64,000 bases of DNA, from NCBI GenBank assembly GCA_030704615.1, contig CM060733.1:63302001-63366000 (forward strand), given 5' to 3'. Each line of letters opens with the position of its first letter. Positions within the stretch are counted from its first letter, which is position 1. This document shows positions 1-13,334 of the stretch, one piece after another. The position numbers and the translations under genes were made by a program. This DNA is from Takakia lepidozioides. Lineage: Eukaryota; Streptophyta; Takakiopsida; Takakiales; Takakiaceae. A model generated the notes under the pieces. That model was not told the DNA's origin. It was given only the letters and a program-made list of their open reading frames with translations, and searched no databases.

Positions 1-1632
1 GCTGTGTAAGATAGACTCCTACAGGGAAATCAGAGGGAGGAGAGAGTACAAATTAAGTCCAATCCGGCCCACAGTTCATCTAGGATTCCTCATCGTTCGT
101 TAGTCTAGATATCTTAGAGATGTCATTGTGTTGAAGGATTCATACACATGTACAAAAATATTGTTCAACACTGAACCCTTCCTCCCACCCCGATGCTTTT
201 CTTGGGGCCACCAACATTATCTCTAGATGTTAAAAAACACATACAATAGTTTTTCAATTGCAAGATCAAATTTTGACGTTTCGAGCTGCGAACACTAGTT
301 CGCCAATTTTGTAATAAATGATTGGATGGTGTCGCGAAGTCGACTCTGCCAATTCCCTGAGACTCCTAGCCCAGAATGAAGGTGGAGAGGTTTAATGCAG
401 AATTGCAGGATGTGCATGGCTACATTGACTATGGTAAATGCGTCGACATGATCCAGTGCGATCATTGAAAAGGCCGATTTGACTTCTAAGACAAGAACTA
501 GAAAAATGAAACAATCCAAAACCCTTTGGCAAACCAAGGTTGAAAGCCTTCACCCCTCGCTCAAGTCTCTCCCCCCTCAAATTTCCCAAATGCTTCTTCA
601 TCTTGACTGCAATTGCGCTTCATCGTGAGAAGGAGACATAATCATAGAAAGAGGAGTATCGTACACGTCCTCAAACCCTAACAAAACCCATCAAGATGCC
701 GTCCAAGAGAAGGCAGCAGTACCTTGCAAACCATTGGGCGTGCCTCCATGCAAACACAACGCGGGGCAGGCCACACAAACCAGAAGAACCAGAGACAGAA
801 AGAACAAGGTGTAGGGCGCGGGCATGGCCCTCATGGTATCATGGAGATGACGATGGGTGAAGGGATCCAACTAAAAACCAAAACCTGCTTTCTCTCAAAA
901 AGATAACTACAGAAACTACGAGGATCCCAAACGCAACTATACAAGAAATAGCAGAATCTTCGGAAATATGACCAAACCAACCACAGCAGAATGGGTTGCG
1001 GCGATCCCAACGACACTACAAAACCTGGTCTTTTCTTCAAACAGATAACTACGAGGACCACGATTTTCACAAATGGAACTACCGACGGGGAAGGATATTA
1101 GAAGGAGTGGCAAGGAAAGCACTGCGGGATTGTGTATCGCGCGACATTCTGGGAGGCTCGCTCGTCTCTCTCTATTCCTCGAATAAGAGCGCGCCTTCTC
1201 CAACTCAAAAAAGCTCTTAGAGTGACCGGCTGATACCGGTCACAGGTCACTATATCATGGATGTCATATCGAATGTACAGTATATCTTACGATTTGGTAT
1301 GTAATGCATATCATACATCACATATCTCGTACGATCTATGATGCATGCATATTATGTCAAATTTGAACATTTCATTTTTTTCTGATATTTTATTCTGTGA
1401 GGGGAAAAAAAATAAACCCCTGTGGGGCCATAAGGCAAACACGGAGAGAAAACCATCCAAGAGGATGAGGCGGAATGCTACGACTATGAACAACAGCTAG
1501 GAGAGGGCCATGAGCGAATCTAGAGCTCACGAGATGCGAGCTCCAAAATGAGGGCAAGGGTATGCCGACTAGCCCTTACAGTTTCCTACCACTGCGATCA
1601 ATGAGAAGAGCATCCTATAAGTGAACGAGCAG
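1..1632. other. Unassigned non-coding stretch
   Basis: I see no supported gene here. A 54-codon plus-strand frame from an ATG at 696 to about 860 starts MPSKRRQQ and is basic and Arg/Gln rich; it could be a first exon, but nothing around it supports that. No palindrome array or LTR is visible. Confidence 0.4.
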
Positions 1633-1633
1633 T

Positions 1634-3165
1634 TAGAACATGGAAGCCAGGATCAGCCTGAGAGAAGAAAGCAATGGAAAGAACAGTTTTGAGCAATCCA
1701 CTTCAAACAAGGATTGGAGCCTGAGAGAGAGAAAAATAAAGAGAACACTAGAGTGAAGCGAACTTGGAGACAGAGAAAAGGGAGAATGGAACAGCAGCTG
1801 GCGTTGGAAATCACTACTTGCCGAAGCTAAGCCGAGTCGAGTTTCTGCCATCGATGTGTTTCCAATTAATTTCCCTGTCGAACTCCAGTGAGTCATGGTA
1901 GTGCAGTGATTGCCCCTTGCCAGGAGTCTGGTGGGCTTCTGGCCCAGAGACAAATTGCCGACGAAGAGCAGCTGCATATGATGTTGTCTTTCCCCCAAGA
2001 GCATTTGAATTTGCTGACGAGCTGATATTCAGCCTCTGGATTCCTGTTGATGTCTACAATCATTTTCGCCAAGCCTTTCTTCCCTCAATTTGCACCTCAT
2101 GGAATATTGTAGATAAAAGCACAGAGAGACAAGTCTTCTCCCTATTTAAAACCCATGAACATCTTACTTTCCAGATGTTCCATAGAGAGATAGATTTGAA
2201 TGCCTCATAAACCGGACAGTGACTGTGTATGTTGTGAAGGTTCCCATCATAGTTAAGAAGCTTGTGGGTTGCCCAGGGGATTCCAGGTTCGCATATCTGC
2301 ATGATGGGTATGAGGCGGGGCCAGATTTTGATGGGATACTGCAACGGAGGAGACAGTGTTCCAGAGATTTCGACTACCCTATGCTGCAGCATTTGCAAAT
2401 TAATGCCTCCGAGAAGGCCAGCCAGGCACCTACTTTCAGAACCCTATTTGCTACTTGCCAAAGAAAGGCTGCCACTTTGGCAGGCCTGACCTTGTTCCAT
2501 ATGTTGGCCCATATGAGATTCCATCTAGCCAGATTCAAGCCGTAGTCGGGCCCATTTGGAGGCCCATTTTTCCTGAAATTGCTGAGATTTTAGCAGTGAA
2601 CGGTATGTTGCCTTGGCTGAGTAGTTGAGGAACGAAGAACAGGATGTTCCAAAATTCCAGGACCATTCTTTTGGGTCCACCATGACCCCCATAAGGGGCA
2701 CACCTTCCACCCAGAGAAATAGTTGAGATGAGAGCCAAACATTTAGGGGTTGTCCCATTGGAGCACTCGGGTTCATGTCTCTTTCGGGAGAAGACCACTG
2801 GCACATACAAACTGGAGTGAACTCCCCAGTAGAGATAGTCACTGGATTCAACGATTCCACCACAAGAAAGTTTGATAGCTCAATTTTGTTTAGAACTATG
2901 CCCTTAAATTGGTTGGGCCGAGCTTCAGTGATGTAGATAACCTGATGAAGGGCTGCAGAGCAGGTGACCCAGCTGCCAGGGCAAGCTTGTTGAGGGCCTG
3001 CCGCGAGATATTGAATCCAGTTGATAGGAATATTTTGAATTAACTGGTGGAAACCTGACGTTCCTCTTTGAGGACCTACTATTGCATTAATTTGGTCCAG
3101 AGACAAAAAATCCCGACCGCTCCAAATGTCTTTGATTTGGGCTATGTTCAATTTATCCCAGGCTG
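1634..3165 (-). mobile_element. L1-like LINE ORF2, C-terminal part (interrupted by element A)
   Basis: The minus strand encodes the post-reverse-transcriptase tail of a plant L1 ORF2. Near 3150-3110 it reads LNIAQIKDIWSGRDF, a typical L1 segment after the RT domain. Around 2150-2210 it reads SLWNIWKVRCSWVLNREK, like the Trp-rich IWK-RN block near L1 C-termini. Frames are broken between 2520 and 2400, so it is decayed. Below about 2060 assignment is weak. The reading frame stops at the 9-bp duplication at 3166-3174 and resumes in the same frame at 18982 downwards (TKF joined to SAWDKLNI). This piece and the 18.98-20.8 kb piece are therefore one LINE split by element A. Strand, family and split are seen in the sequence; the 5' limit of the tail is a guess. 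Confidence 0.8.
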
Positions 3166-3174
3166 AGAATTTTG
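3166..3174. repeat. Target-site duplication, left copy (element A)
   Basis: The 9-mer AGAATTTTG occurs here and again at 18974-18982, directly outside the ends of element A. Removing one copy plus the element restores an open L1 frame. Nine base pairs is the usual duplication length for Mutator-like elements. Confidence 0.85.
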
Positions 3175-3232
3175 GGGGGGTTGCAAATCCATGAGCATGA
3201 GCGGTGAGCGCATGAGCATGAGCAGAGTTTCC
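3175..3232. repeat. Left terminal region of element A
   Basis: A G-run and TTGC are followed by CATGAGC words at about 3190-3225 in one orientation. The right end (18918-18973) has the same words in inverse orientation, giving a loose terminal inverted repeat rather than a long exact one. Confidence 0.7.
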
Positions 3233-4167
3233 CGACCCTCGCCCAAACCTACACCGAACCTACTCTAAGGTGGAGGTCGGGAACTAAAACTGCCGACTTA
3301 ATGCATAGTGGTAACACTCCACGGAAATAGAAGCTGGAACGCCTATCACCATAGGTTGCAGATCAATCAACAGAGTATTAACCTGTTTCATTTGGATATT
3401 TGTGACCGGCAATTTATAACTTCAGCAGACTAGGCTCAGCACTCCAGCAATTCCAAACCAGGGGAATGTGAAGGGTTGGAGGATGGCGAGGATATGAAGA
3501 TCATGTAATTAAGAAGACTGAACATCGACATTGGAGTAAAATTTTGCGCAACATTCAATTACACCCATATCATTGTACGATATTTTCCAAATGATTCAGC
3601 GCATCAGATAAACCCCTTTGTATTTAGGGTTTAGGGTAAAGCAAATGCAACTACGTATTATTCGGACTACCAGGGTCCTCACCATACTCCGACGCTATGT
3701 CCTGCAACACCCCAGAAACTACTGTTGCGGCGGAGGGACCCGGTAGCAAGTCGAGGCCAAGTCTTAAACTGATCTTTGGGCTAGGAGTCCTCTCCTCACC
3801 AACGACCTCGTCAACATACTCTTCGTCGGAGCCTTCCTCGGTCGTTGGAAGAAGGTGCCATCTCACGTGCCCCGCGGAAGAAGGTGTCATCTTGTCGTTT
3901 GTGGAGTCTATCCTCCCTGACCATGTTCCTGACCACATCCTCAGTGACGCTGTTGTGGTCAGTGTCAAGCTTTGCAGCTATCTCCCGCAAGTTGAAATTG
4001 GCGTCCATGCCCCTCAATACGCAAAATGCATAGTCTGCAATTACAAATTTGAGGAGGAACCACATCAGATTGGTATTATGTAAGAGAAGACACACAACAT
4101 TCTGTAAAGGTTATGTTTGAAGAAACTAATGGACTTTGTAGCTGCACAATTCTAAAATGAGTTGTGG

Positions 4168-4419
4168 TAGTCGTTACAGACTATAACGTCGAAACCACAC
4201 AATTTTGATTGATAGTCGGCACCGACAATGATCCGAACAAATCCGACCAAATCGGTACCAACCAAATTCGATGTTCCGGCACTTCAATGACTAAGTAACA
4301 AGACACAACATTCTAATAGTCGGTGCCGACTATAAATATTAACGTGGGTGCACTGAGAAATAGTCAGTGCCAACTATGCAAAAACAGTATGCGGCCCGAG
4401 ACATAGTTTGCACCGACTA
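4168..4419. repeat. Palindrome cluster in methyltransferase-gene intron (element A)
   Basis: Five 16-bp sites of the TAGTCG-NYRN-CGACTA type lie at 4168-4183, 4213-4228, 4317-4332, 4361-4376 and 4404-4419. They sit between the motif IV exon (donor GTAAGT near 4572) and the last exon. Some arms carry one or two substitutions. Confidence 0.8.
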
Positions 4420-5779
4420 TATATCTATAGACAACCCATAATTAAAACAATAGATATTTGACGACTATTAAATACATTTTTAAAAGAATGTCGATGAAGA
4501 TGTGGTACATGCGATGAAAAGTTGAAAGTGCTCATCAAACAATATAAGCAGTTTAGGCAGTTTGAACTTACATATGGTTGCCCTGGCTCTCCAGATTGAA
4601 GTGGTAGCCGATTGAGACAAGTCCACTTTCTCTTGATAACTTTGAAGGGCCCCGTTGGGCCCACACATCTCCGAATTTCCACCTCTGTCTTGGCATCACC
4701 CTTGCAGAAAATAACAAGGCATCCGTCGTCCTTCAGTAGGGATGCTGCCAGTGCGAGTGCATGCGGGACGGTATCCTTTGACTTTGCATTCCAAGCGGGC
4801 ACAATGTCATCTATGCAACATCCTCTGGTAGACTGCCCGTCTGGGAGATCCACCATTACAAGGTCTGCCCCCGCTTTAGGGACTATGCCACCCCTACGCA
4901 ATGGCTCGGGGGAGCGGTGCCTCTCCAGAAACTCGTCGATATCTCTCCCTAGGCTCTGGCCACTTACTCATTGTTCCTTTGGATGCAAGCCTGCGGATGA
5001 CCAGCTGGAACCAATCGCACTTGAGGCATGCTACGTCTGTGTTTGGTACCCCTTCTCGCAAAGAGATAGCCTCGTAAAGCATCACGGTTGAGAACTGCAT
5101 GCCCCTACCGTCACTTGTGTTTGCCCAAGCAGGGTTTCGAGAAGATCGATTCCTTCGCTCAATCTAGAAGTTGTGTAGGGCGTCTGTAAACGTCAGTTAG
5201 TTGTCTATCCTCTGAGCACCATCTGTCTCATCCACACCCTCCACACCTTGATTGCCTGCAGGCCTTGTGCCGGGGGGGGGGGGTTGCCTGCCCTGTGGTG
5301 GGTGTCTTCTTCGGTTTCTGTTTCCTTTTCCTTGGTTTCTTCTTGGCCACCGCTTCTTCCAGAGCTGTATTCGCTTGTTGCATGTGTGCGGCAGCGACAA
5401 CTGCAGCCTCCTCGGCACCCTCTTCCGTCAATGGCTCTATGTGAGTTGGTGCAGCCAGTTCGTTCTTGGTGTACTTCTTATACACTTCCAGTTCAACGTC
5501 AGGAATGATATCAGTGGGCAAATCTAGCCACCAATAGTAGGGCAGATGCGTGACTTTAGCGTACTCGCCCAACTGCCTGCCGTTGTACATTGTGCAGTTG
5601 GATCGGAGGCTGGCCCACTGTGTGACACTAGCGGGAATACGCCTAATCTGCTTGTTGGCGAGCAAATAAAAGTTTATGTACCTGTTGCAGTGTACGAAAA
5701 GTCGACGTCAGGACAAACATTGGCCTGATAGTAATGAGAAGTGTAGGATATAAAACCGAACCTTTTGGTCTCTCACCAG

Positions 5780-6690
5780 ATGTAGTAGTTGGCATCGACT
5801 ATGACACCAAATAGTTCGATGGTAGTGTCATAGTTGGTGACAACTACGACTCCTAACTGTGGGTTAGCCAGCCACCCAGCTGGGCAATACCGGAATAAGG
5901 GTGTACATTATACGACATGGATTCGAAGGACCCACCACAGAGTCGTTGCCGACTATGGAATTGAGTTAGTTTTTAATTTGCAGGCTAAAGTCACGCCCTT
6001 CTTGCAATAGTCGACAGCGACTATGATTCCGTAAAGGGCAAAACCTGTGTCATAGTCACTGGCGACTATGACCAGGCCAACTTTGGGTACGACAGGGCCG
6101 GCTTTCTATAGTCGTTGCCGACTATACCCAATGGATATCCTATACCCAATGGCTACCCTATATTGAATTGAGTTGGTTTTTAATTTGCGGGCAGTAGTCA
6201 CGGCCCATTTGCAATAGTTGGCAGCGACTATGAACCAATAAGGGGCAAAACCCGTGTCATAGTCGGTGGCGACTATGACCAGGCCAACTTTGGCTACGAG
6301 AGGGTTGGCTTACTATAGTCGTTGCCGTCTATACCCAACGGCTACCCTATATAAAATTGAGTTTGTTTTGAATTTGCGGGCAGTAGTCACGGCCCTCTTG
6401 CAATAGTCGGCAGCGACTATGCACTCCCAAGGGGCAAAACTTGTGTCATAGTCGGTGGTGACTATGACCAGGCCAATTTGGATACGGCAGGGCCGGCTTG
6501 GTATAGTCGTTGCCGACTATACCCAATGGCTACCCTTTACCCAATACCCTATACCTAACCCTATACCCAATGGCGCCTTTCTTTAGTCGTTGCCGATTAT
6601 GAGTACAATGTCTGAGCCCAATAGTCGGCGCCAACCACGAGCAACAACACTACTGCCGACTACTGGAATGTTTGCCGACTACAACGAGCC
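5780..6690. repeat. Palindrome-bearing tandem repeat in a large intron (element A)
   Basis: At least ten palindromes with TAGTCG/CGACTA arms lie here. They belong to a tandem unit of about 207 bp (centres near 6115 and 6322) holding three palindromes with central tetranucleotides TTGC, GCAG and GTGG in fixed order. Spacing inside the unit is about 45 and 56 bp. The unit also carries TACCCAATGGC and GACCAGGCCAAC stretches. The array separates the Lys-rich linker exon (about 5700) from the exon starting near 6711. Confidence 0.8.
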
Positions 6691-8925
6691 TACATATTCT
6701 TTTTCGACCGCTACTTCCCACACCCATTTTGTTGTATGGCATATGCGGAGGGTGGGTGAATTGCATTGACAATTATGTACCTGTACAGGAGCCTGCGAGC
6801 TGGTAAAGTTCCACCAGGCTGCTCAGTAATTGGCCAACTGCGGGCAGGCCCATCCTTCATCTCGCACCAGAATAGCTCCTTCCAGAACTTGAGGCGGAAA
6901 TCGTCCACCCAGACAGAGAGGGTCTTCAGAGTGGGAGCCTCTTCCTGGGTTGGCAGCTGCAGGAACCCTTTCTCAACCAGTATGGCCAACTGCCGCTCTG
7001 CTTCCTCCTTTTGCTGCGAGTCCATCATGTCAATTGTTAGAGATGAGAAATTGCAATAACTGTAACATGAAGCCACCACTAGTATTGCCAACATCTCACC
7101 TGGAACCACCATGTCATTTTGTCGCACCACAAGCCAAACACCACATCTGTTGGAGCATGGGGGAATTTTCCATTTTTGCGGGTTGTCGAGTCAGAATTCC
7201 ACAGCTTCAACCATAAAATCTTCTCCTTCGGGCTGACCTCGCTAGTGGCAAGCATCTGCAACTTCTCGAGACTCATTTCCGGCTTCTGGTTGACGGCAAG
7301 AGACTTGTAATGCATGGTTATCTAAAAAAGAAAGCCAGTTTCCAGTGCAGGATCGCAGATTGAAGAATATTTTGCGATTTTGGTGTACCACTTCGTCCTG
7401 TGCACCTGGAAATCGCTTGCCAGTTTCTTCCGGATGAGGTCGGTGTTCTCAGCGGTGGTAGGCAGGTGGGCATGGGCATCCAAGCAGGCATTTCTAATTC
7501 TACAGAATCCCTCCTGACCCATATACTCTATTAGGGCGTCCCGCGGCATTGTCATCCAGTTCCCATCCCGCTTGTTCAAGCACTTCTCGTAGACGTCCGC
7601 TGGAAGAGCTGATTGGTACTGTTCAACAGATGTAGTTGCGCACTTCTGGAAGTAGAATAGCTTGTGCGGAAGCTTGTTGGACACATTTCCACGATCTGTC
7701 ACGTTGCAAAACACACGAAACAAGACCTTCATGTGACCATGGACCTTATTGAAATTCGTGAAAAAAAATACTACCTACAAAACTGAGCAGGGATTTTAGG
7801 GTTTAGGGTGGGCTCCATGGTATAGTCGGCGCAGACCATACTTTTAGCGAGGCAGTTGTCAACGGAGGCATTGTGGGGAATCTTCTCTGAACTCCCTCCC
7901 ACCAGGCAATACTTCCCACTCCATCTCACACTACACGTCTAATTAATGAATGTCCACAAAGCACCCACTGGGACTGCTTATGCAAGACCTGCAACCCCAT
8001 GCAAACGACATCCCCGAATTGCTAAACCCTATACTTATGCTCATGTGAGTTGAAGAGGAGAAAAAAACTCACACATTCATACGGTTCATTGCACGCCGTA
8101 TGAGGCCCAGATCAGAACTTTTCACATCCATAATCTTGGCGTTCACCCGGTAGTGCCAGCTCGCCTCGTCTGTGTGCTGCTTGCGTATGACCTCCATCCA
8201 AGCATACCACCTGTGATTCCCGTCGTAGATGTGCAGCCATTTGTTGGAGAGAAACTGCCACTCCGTGTTCTTTATGTCTTCCTCAAATGCTGCATCCGCT
8301 GCCTGCCAATGTTCAGACCATGCATCCCGATCTCCTTGTTGGATTTCTTGGCTCTGTCCACTGTCGTCGTTGATGGAAAGTAGTAGTGATGCAAGTGCAT
8401 CATTGTACCTGTCCGCCTCAAAATACAACTTGAGCTTGTTGATGCATGGGCGCTCAGCCATGCGCACAGCCGGGAGGGGCTGCATCCTGCATAATGGTAT
8501 CCTTGGCGGAGCACCATTCCGCAGCAAGTGCGAAATAGAACTCATTGTGTGGTTCATGGCACTTGTAGTGAGTGAGAGTAGGGCTTGCTTCCGCATGTCG
8601 CCAGTCAAAACAACGTCCGCTAGAACACTGTCTTGCACACTTGCAGCATTTTGAGCAGGTCCGCCACCCTGTGCGCTCGTTGCTGGACCTGGCGATGCAC
8701 CACTTCAAAAAACGGGGGAGAGGGGAGGACGATCCATCAATGGTGTGGCCGCTGTAGACACCAAACCGCCTTCCTGTGAAGTCGTTGATTTCTTACAAAG
8801 TTTCACTAATTTCTGGGAGGTCTAGCACCCTCGCTGCTCTGTTGGGAGACCACCGTCCGCCCGCGCAGTATGCGTGTTTGCGTGGGCAACACAAACTCCC
8901 CCTCTTCCTCCGCTTGAGGCTCCAT

Positions 8926-11081
8926 GACGACAACGTTCCCCTGCTCGAAAATAGAAAGTGAAGCCGAAGAGTCGGGCACCGCAGAGGAGAATCCGCATGA
9001 CCGTATGCACTGCCGAACCCGGAAAGGGATCAGAACCCGTCCTACGCGGGCCGTAACGTATGCCTGAAATTGAGGTAGTGCCACGCAGCCGGCTACACGC
9101 CGTAACCGGACTATGTGCCACGTGGCCCGCGCCAAAATTCAAATAGCAATAACGGATGAAAAATCGAATCCCCCATCCATGGAAGCACGCCATCCGTTGT
9201 CATCCGATGTGGATGTTAAATGTGCGTCGAATTAACTCCATCCAAACCTACATCAGAAATATGAGATGGCTGCCACATCCCCAAAATTGAGAAATAGCCT
9301 CCTACCACTCCGCTAGTAATTTCCGACACGTGGCCTGGACTCCATCCAAATAGTTTAGGATGAGAAATATAAGAAGAATGAATGGTAAAATTTATGGTCA
9401 ATCGAACGCTGTCAATGTCAATATCCACGAATCTATTATGGGTGCAATGGGGGTCCGGGTTTGCAGAACGTCATCTTAAATGGTATAATCAACTTCGAAT
9501 ATCCGAACTCCATATCGGAACTTCATATCCCCGAATCTTAATATCCTCTACAGGCTCGTGGAAGTTTCTGGAGGAGCAGAAATTATGAGTCACATAGCGC
9601 ATATTCCGGATGTGAATGACTAAATCTAATTTGCAAATTAAAGAGTGTCTGTCTTGAAATATCACGAATTTTGACATAGCCAATAATATCACCTCAATCA
9701 CATGGTTTGTGGTATGGGAATGGAGGGACTGTGGGGAGGGGTTTTGGATCAGGGTCGGTTTGGGGAACTTGAGAGTTTTGTCTCTCCGTTGTAGCTGGTT
9801 GGGTGGGAGATGCGGAGTGGTCCAGATGGCAGGGCATGCTCTTGTGGGTGGTAATGTGGGAACATTGTGTGTGGCTTTAGAACCAGGCTAGTGAACTGAT
9901 GGCATGAAATGTGCATTGTAGAGTTGATGAAGCGGAATCTTCTTTAGGAATGGCAGACTTCTGATAAACAGTGAGTATGCCAGCATCACGGGCTGAGTGT
10001 TCATGCTCTTGCTACACCTCCAGTGTGATTGAATTTTTTCCAACAGAGGATTATTTCTCCCGTGTGTATGGCATGATGGTTTAGTGTGTTACATGGTTTG
10101 TCCATCTGTCTTGCATAGGTTGATTTGCTTGCTTGCCCTTGCAGTGTAATGGATGCCTATGCCTATCCCTGAAGAGTTGAATTGGCAACCACACAGTCGG
10201 GAAATGCCATCCGCAAGAATTGGTCAGCACCGACCATCACTATAATGCCTTTGAAGTGGATGTGTTCACTGTCTTTAACTCTGTAAATTTCCACAAATTT
10301 CAATAATTCCATAAGGTCGGTGTCGACTTGGATATCATCGACTGCCTCCATGCGGCGCAAACCGCCACAACATCCGCCAAGCACATTTGTCGGCGCCGAC
10401 TACACCCTCACAATGTGGGAAATGGTTTTAATTTCAACCGAGTATCTGAAGGTCGGTCCCGACTACAAGCACATTTAAACCAAAAAAATTATTGGAAGGC
10501 AAATTTGTGCGTTCGTACGGAAGTCGGCAGCGACTACAGTGCATTAATGGAAAGCGCTTGTCAATTTAAGCAATAGTCGCTGCCGACTATTCCGTTCGCA
10601 TGCCAATTTGCCAAAAAAGCCACATGAAATGAACATCTTTAGCGACCTTGTCAGATCTGTTGGCCGACTTCAACAAAAACTGGTATAGTCGCCAACGACT
10701 ACTCCAATTCGTCTTCCAATTCAATGTAAATCTGCCTGATCCGTCGCCGGAATTAATTTGAACTTTATGAAGTCGGTACCGACTACGGAAGAAAACCTGT
10801 CCCACTAACTATTTCACAATGTTCATGCCTTTCAAATAGGCGTGGTCGGCAACGACAATAAGGCATCCCCCTGTGGCGTAGAACAAATTCAGATAAAGAG
10901 GAGGTTAATGGTTGTTTCGAAATGGCCGTTGCCAGCTGAACATGCCGCCGCCAGTTGTTGCGCATACGATTTTCATCCGACCTAAAATCCATTAAATATT
11001 CCTTTTGCATTTATTTTTTACCGTTGTTGACGTACAGTTCGTTAGGAAATCGTAAACTGCGTTGCATGCTTGCAACAGGTC
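8926..11081. promoter_or_regulatory. Divergent intergenic region with palindromes (element A)
   Basis: This 2.1-kb gap lies between the 5' ends of the two divergent element A genes, so both promoters should be here. The part from 9200 to 10160 shows nothing I can name. From 10389 to 10860 there are TAGTCG-type palindromes, the clearest at 10522-10536, 10574-10589 (centre CTGC), 10686-10701 and 10771-10785 (centre GTAC). No TATA box can be fixed with confidence. A regulatory role is inferred from position only. Confidence 0.5.
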
Positions 11082-13334
11082 ATGTGCTCCTCATCTGCCC
11101 CAATGCTCACACGCTATGTAGATTCGGCAAAGTACTCCAGTTTGCACGTCGGTGTCCCGGACAGCGACCCAGGCTTGAAGCAACCGAACATGGAACGGTT
11201 CGTGAGGCTGCAATGTCCACCGCCCTCCGATCTTGTGAAGGTGAAGGCACAGGGAGACCAGATGTTCCTGCTTGACAAAGTAATACTTGGAAGGTTTAAT
11301 CTAGACCCTCTCGCTCTTATTGTTGAGGTGGAGGACGTCAGTGAAGGGGGCGTCACCGAAACCCGCATCTTGGATCCAGTTCGAGACGCTGAGAACAAGT
11401 CATGGGTTCTGCCATTTACAGGTGAGGTTGTATACAAAGTATTTGGTGTCCGAGCTACGACAGATAGGCTGTCGACTTCTCGTGAGCAACCTACTCTGGC
11501 TTCCGTCCGTGGTGCTAATGTGGTGAAAACTGAGAGCATTGGGATCTCTAGTGGCGCAGCGATGAATGTGTGGTTATTAGATCCAGTAGTGGAAGGCGGG
11601 AGAGCACTCCGGGAAAATCTGCTTCACCTCCACAGAAATTGCGGCGAGGGGAGTTTATGGGCAACAACGTTAAATTCGCACAGCCCGCTCAATCTATATT
11701 GGATGTGCTGAAGCTTCTGCACCTAGACTCCAAATCGCAGCTTGGAAGGATAAATTTTGAAAATGTTGAAGCAAGGAAGGTGAGATGCTTGCCGAGGATC
11801 GTTGACGGTGATGTTTTGTATGAGCTGCTGCCCACATCGAACACATCTCCAGCTGGGACCGCAAATACGACGGGAATCCATGGACGGTCACAAAAACAAC
11901 CAACATCAAGCTCCCGCTCATTGGTTCAAAAGGCGGCGCTGTGAGGTGATGTTTCCATTTTCAGTGGTGGACATTGCCATACGACTTTTTGTAGTCGGTG
12001 TAGACTTACATTGTTTGTCCAGGTAGTGCCACAATCGTATTCGAGTACTAACCAACTTTCACATGGCAGATATGTTTACTGTGTTGGAGCGTTGAGGTCC
12101 GGGGAACGTGCCCATTCTTCGTCAGGGAGGGAGCGCACAATGAGATGCACTGGTTGGGGCACTCCAAGGTACAGTTCAAGCCACAGGGCCAAGTTCCGCC
12201 AAACACCTTTGTATGCGCAGTGTGCAATCATGGACCCACATGCATGCATATTTGCCCCGCAAAAATGTTTTACGTTCTTGGTCCACCAACAATGACAAGA
12301 GCAGCCGTCCATGTTGGGAACCACTCACACCCCTCTGCACCTGGGCTGTGTCGGGAGCAGCAGCAAAGGCAAAAAGTGCCATTGCAGAAGAGATCCAAAG
12401 GTCACCCTCAGCCAGGCCCAAATCAGTTCAGCTATCTGTTGTTGAATCTATCGTCATGGAGAAGGTGTTATCTCCTGGTGCAACGGAGAGTTGGAAGCTA
12501 TCTGATGAGCAATTCGAGGAGCTTATGGAAGAAATGGGTGCAGTGAGCAGATGTGGTGTTCATTACGAGACACAGAAGACAAAAGCGGCAATGGGGATTG
12601 GGAGCGATGTGGAAGCGTTAATGACAATGAAAAGTTGGAGCGGGTACGACTATATCCAGGGCAGCCGTTTTCCAGGTCAAGGGAGTGTGGACGAGAGATC
12701 CTTTGTCTTCAAGATGTCAACTGTTGGTAAAGGCTGTGGAGTCCATTTGGTGGACATGATGCGGGTCGGTGGTGAGCTGGGGTCGAGTTGGATTATGTTC
12801 GACAACGTCTAACAAATACATGGTTGGAGCACGATGGCGTGTCACGTGTACCATTCGAATTACCGCAAGATTATGACAATCGCAATCTGTGAAATGAAAT
12901 CGGAGGATACAACATCACAAGTGATTATATGGGAGTGCATCAACGATCAGATGCGAAGAGCAGGGAAGGGCCAACCACAATTCCGAGGATTCATGGCCGA
13001 CAATGCAAATGCCAACTAGGCTGTTGTGCGTATGGTGTATGGCGGAGGGGAACCTATGCCCGATCGAGAAAGGACATGTGGCTTCCATTGGGGCCAGAGC
13101 CTGGACAAATGGACGAAAAAGTATATATTGCAGGACCTTCAAAAAGCACATATACAGCTGTGTACAAAATGGAGAGCAGCAAGTTCTGAGGCGGAAGCAG
13201 AGGTTTCGTTTGTGGCGATCCGTGCCTGGTGGTCCTCCTCCGGTGCCATGTGAGACGATGACGTTCCTGCGTTGGAAAGCTGGCTGTTGTGGTGGACATA
13301 CCGATACTACCAATTGGGAGCATATGTTCGCAAT

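Larger units (their letters stand above)
3651..8925 (-). pseudogene. ParB-like/amino-methyltransferase gene of element A (multi-exon, degenerate)
   Basis: Read on the minus strand. Exon 1 probably starts at the ATG at 8925 (MEPQAEEEGE, then TRILRGRTVV, similar to KIVLRGRRP at the start of the element C gene). A second block (8757-8069) has RIPLCRM and, at 8210-8224, DGNHR within IYDGNHRWYAW, the signature of the ParB/sulfiredoxin-like fold. Alpha-helical exons follow (7732-6711), then a Lys/Arg-rich linker (about 5400-5230) and a methyltransferase-like block (4901-4560). That block holds VDLPDGQS, matching LDIPNGEP (C) and LDIPDGQA (B) at the motif IV position. I cannot find the S-adenosylmethionine motif I that C has; the last exon (4048-3651) is acidic. 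Frame breaks near 5100-4900 indicate decay. A ParB-plus-methyltransferase architecture is known from phages and plasmids; its activity here is unproven. Confidence 0.65.

Noticed and set aside
3651-4083. Plus-strand frame of 128 codons over the last exon of the element A methyltransferase gene
   Set aside because: Antisense shadow; the minus strand carries the acidic tail and splice signals.
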